In this document: one piece after another, positions 62,571 to 64,000 of the stretch | How positions within the stretch are numbered: the first letter of the stretch is position 1 | How the letters are laid out: the number at the start of each line of letters is the position of its first letter | NCBI RefSeq assembly: GCF_019636075.1 | Contig: NZ_JAHBYG010000007.1 | Location: 1-64,000 of the forward strand | Reading direction: 5' to 3' | DNA from: Ferrovibrio sp. | GTDB lineage: Bacteria; Pseudomonadota; Alphaproteobacteria; Ferrovibrionales; Ferrovibrionaceae | Length of the DNA: 64,000 nucleotides | Position numbers and translations under genes: made by a program | Notes under the pieces: model-generated | What the model was told of the DNA's origin: nothing | What the model saw: the letters and a program-made list of their open reading frames with translations, nothing else | Databases searched by the model: none

Positions 62571-63943
62571 GCAATCTGGTGGATACCCGCACGTTGGTGG
62601 TGGTGCTCGGCTGCATGCTGTTGTTGCAGGTGATGGGCTGGCTGTTGATCTGGCGCATGCTGCCGCGCCTGCCGGGCATAAGGCTGGCGGTATCGGGTTC
62701 GCTGCTGCTGTTGCCGGCGATGGCGCTGGTTTCCACGCGCGGCGAATGGAGCGGCTGGTATTCGGTGGTGCTGTCGAATTATCTCGGCATCGGCGGGCTG
62801 GCGCTATCCAGCCTGGCGCTGTCGGCCATGCTGGGGCAGAAAACCCGGCCATGGCTGCCCCAGGCGGGCTTTCTGGCGGCGCTGCCGGTCTGGCCGCTAT
62901 ATATGCTGCTGCCGCTGGATCAGGGCGGCATGCTGTCGCTGCTGGCCGGGTTGTTCAGCGGCTATTTCGCTTTTGTGATGGCACGCGACTGCCTGCGCGC
63001 CAAGAACGTGCAGCGCGCGGTGGTCTGGCAGCTTGGCGGCCTCAACATATTTCATTGTCTGGTGCAGGCCCTGCGCGGTTGCGATGGCCTGGCGATGCTG
63101 CTGCGCGGCACGCCGTTGGTGCCCGCGCCGCTGCAAGGCCTGTGGTTCCTGGAACTGATTCTCTACGCGATCTTCTTTTTCATCGGCGTGATCGGTCTGA
63201 TCGGCGCCCGTATCGGCATCGAACTGACCGAGCAATACGAAACATTGCAGGAGGAAGCCGCGCTGCGCGGGCGGTTGCAGAACGAACTTACCGTGGCACT
63301 GGCGCAGGAAAGCACGGCACGGCGCGAGCAGCGCGACTTCCTCGACATGGTGGGCCATGAATTCCGCACGCCGTTGGCCATCGTGGACCGCGCCGCAGAA
63401 TTGATGGTGATGAAACTGCCGCCCGAGATGCGCCCCGCCACCGCGCCGCCGCGCCGCACCTTGCGTATCATGCGCAGCGCGGTGCGTCGCCTGCGGCTGT
63501 TGATCGATGGCTTTCTCACCGAGGAGCGCTTGCTGCGCGGCGACAGCGTGCCGCGCCAGGAAGTGTTGGCGCCGCTGGATTTCCTGCGCCAGATCCTGCG
63601 CGAATTGCCGCCCGAGGATCTCGAGATGATGGCAGCGCTGCCTTTCATCGAGCCGCCGCCGCGTGTCTTGGGCGATCCCGAATTGCTGCGGCCGGCGCTG
63701 GCCTATGCGGTGGATCTGGCGTTGTCGCCCGATAGCTGGCGCGGTCCGCCGGCACGGATCGAAATCGCGCCGGAAGCCGGCGGCCTCACCCTCAGCTTCG
63801 ATCTGCGCGATGCCGAGGCGGGGCGTTTCCAACTGTCCAGCGCGGCGCGGCTGATGCAGGCGCAGAAAGGTCGTTTCTCGGTGCGCGCCAATGCCGATGG
63901 CAGCCAGAAGATAATCCTCTGGTTGCCCAGACCGGCGCATTGA
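62567..63943 (+). CDS. Membrane histidine-kinase paralogue B: phospho-acceptor His present, ATPase degenerate
   Basis: A 458-residue paralogue of the preceding protein with the same layout: about seven membrane helices (to about 220), then a coiled coil with STARREQRDFLDMVG. The H-box is FLDMVGHEFRTPLAIV, a normal His site. The C-terminal domain (about 340-458) has no N box (LLRPALAYAVDLAL has no Asn), no DxGxG (DLRDAEAG instead) and no GxGxG, so it should not bind ATP. It is best read as the phospho-acceptor half of a split kinase with paralogue A. Start overlaps the paralogue A stop by 4 bp. Confidence 0.88.
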   Translation: MSNLVDTRTLVVVLGCMLLLQVMGWLLIWRMLPRLPGIRLAVSGSLLLLPAMALVSTRGEWSGWYSVVLSNYLGIGGLALSSLALSAMLGQKTRPWLPQAGFLAALPVWPLYMLLPLDQGGMLSLLAGLFSGYFAFVMARDCLRAKNVQRAVVWQLGGLNIFHCLVQALRGCDGLAMLLRGTPLVPAPLQGLWFLELILYAIFFFIGVIGLIGARIGIELTEQYETLQEEAALRGRLQNELTVALAQESTARREQRDFLDMVGHEFRTPLAIVDRAAELMVMKLPPEMRPATAPPRRTLRIMRSAVRRLRLLIDGFLTEERLLRGDSVPRQEVLAPLDFLRQILRELPPEDLEMMAALPFIEPPPRVLGDPELLRPALAYAVDLALSPDSWRGPPARIEIAPEAGGLTLSFDLRDAEAGRFQLSSAARLMQAQKGRFSVRANADGSQKIILWLPRPAH

Positions 63944-64000
63944 TCCAGGCGCGAAGCGCAGCTTCCTATGCGCTATATGCCGGGTCAATTTTGATAAAAT
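63944..64000. other. Right edge, no gene seen
   Basis: The last 57 bp contain GCGAAGCGC and CTATGCGCTATATG repeats but no gene. A cognate response regulator, if any, would lie beyond the window. Confidence 0.4.

Overview
The window is 64 kb of GC-rich chromosomal DNA from an alphaproteobacterium. Evidence includes the SRP RNA gene next to dnaX-ybaB-recR, the infA-maf-rng-yacG order, the gpmI-envC-ctpA-yibQ-rppH string, a BigR-type sulfur regulator, tandem PAS_5 domains and an alphaproteobacterial 'PGLVPGIH'-type palindrome. A Rhodospirillales-like relative is my best guess, but that is inference. I saw no rRNA, tRNA, IS element, prophage or CRISPR array.

Layout. 1-2.6 kb: three leftward genes of a possible toxin/immunity type (two membrane-anchored Cys-containing proteins, then a protein with a His...Cys papain-like signature that runs off the left edge). 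2.8-5.8 kb: recR, ybaB, dnaX and the SRP RNA, leftward. 5.9-10 kb: nudC, a membrane PAS protein, a helical unknown and a glycine-zipper lipoprotein. 10-14.5 kb: pdxH, a CDF metal exporter and two tandem NhaD/CitMHS-like permeases. 14.6-22.8 kb: rsfS, rlmH, gpmI, envC-like, ctpA, yibQ, rppH and a hydrolase (ribosome and cell-envelope housekeeping). 22.9-26 kb: motA/motB-like stator genes followed by a degenerate EAL protein. 26-28 kb: gloB, a methyltransferase and gmhA. 28.1-31.8 kb: a persulfide-responsive operon (BigR-like repressor, rhodanese, persulfide dioxygenase-like MBL protein, SulP transporter). 32.2-37.4 kb: protocatechuate branch of the beta-ketoadipate pathway (pcaQ divergent from pcaC-pcaH-pcaG-pcaB-pcaD).

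37.5-44.4 kb: a sensor kinase followed by a receiver-PAS-GGDEF-EAL protein, an AfsA-type hotdog protein, an orphan solute-binding protein and an MDR oxidoreductase. 44.5-49.4 kb: a single-chain biotin-dependent acyl-CoA carboxylase, then qmcA/nfeD. 49.4-49.8 kb: the guanidinium exporter gdx (sugE) preceded by a guanidine-II (mini-ykkC) riboswitch. 49.8-53.9 kb: a double PAS_5 protein, ahpD and ahpC divergent from oxyR, and a GNAT enzyme. 54-59.7 kb: mlaA, yacG, rng, maf, infA, a lipoprotein and yqhA. 59.9-64 kb: a CMD-family protein, an atypical crotonase and two overlapping paralogous membrane histidine kinases.

Most notable: (1) the two kinases at the right end are degenerate in reciprocal ways. 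The first keeps the ATPase boxes but has Arg for the phospho-accepting His. The second keeps the His but has lost the ATPase boxes. Together they could form one split kinase. (2) Two genes appear to use non-standard starts: ATC for rsfS and CTG for the first split kinase. (3) The possible effector module sits at the left edge. (4) A degenerate EAL protein is coupled to stator genes. (5) An AfsA-like hotdog protein occurs outside Actinobacteria. (6) In-frame short tandem duplications are unusually frequent across the window.
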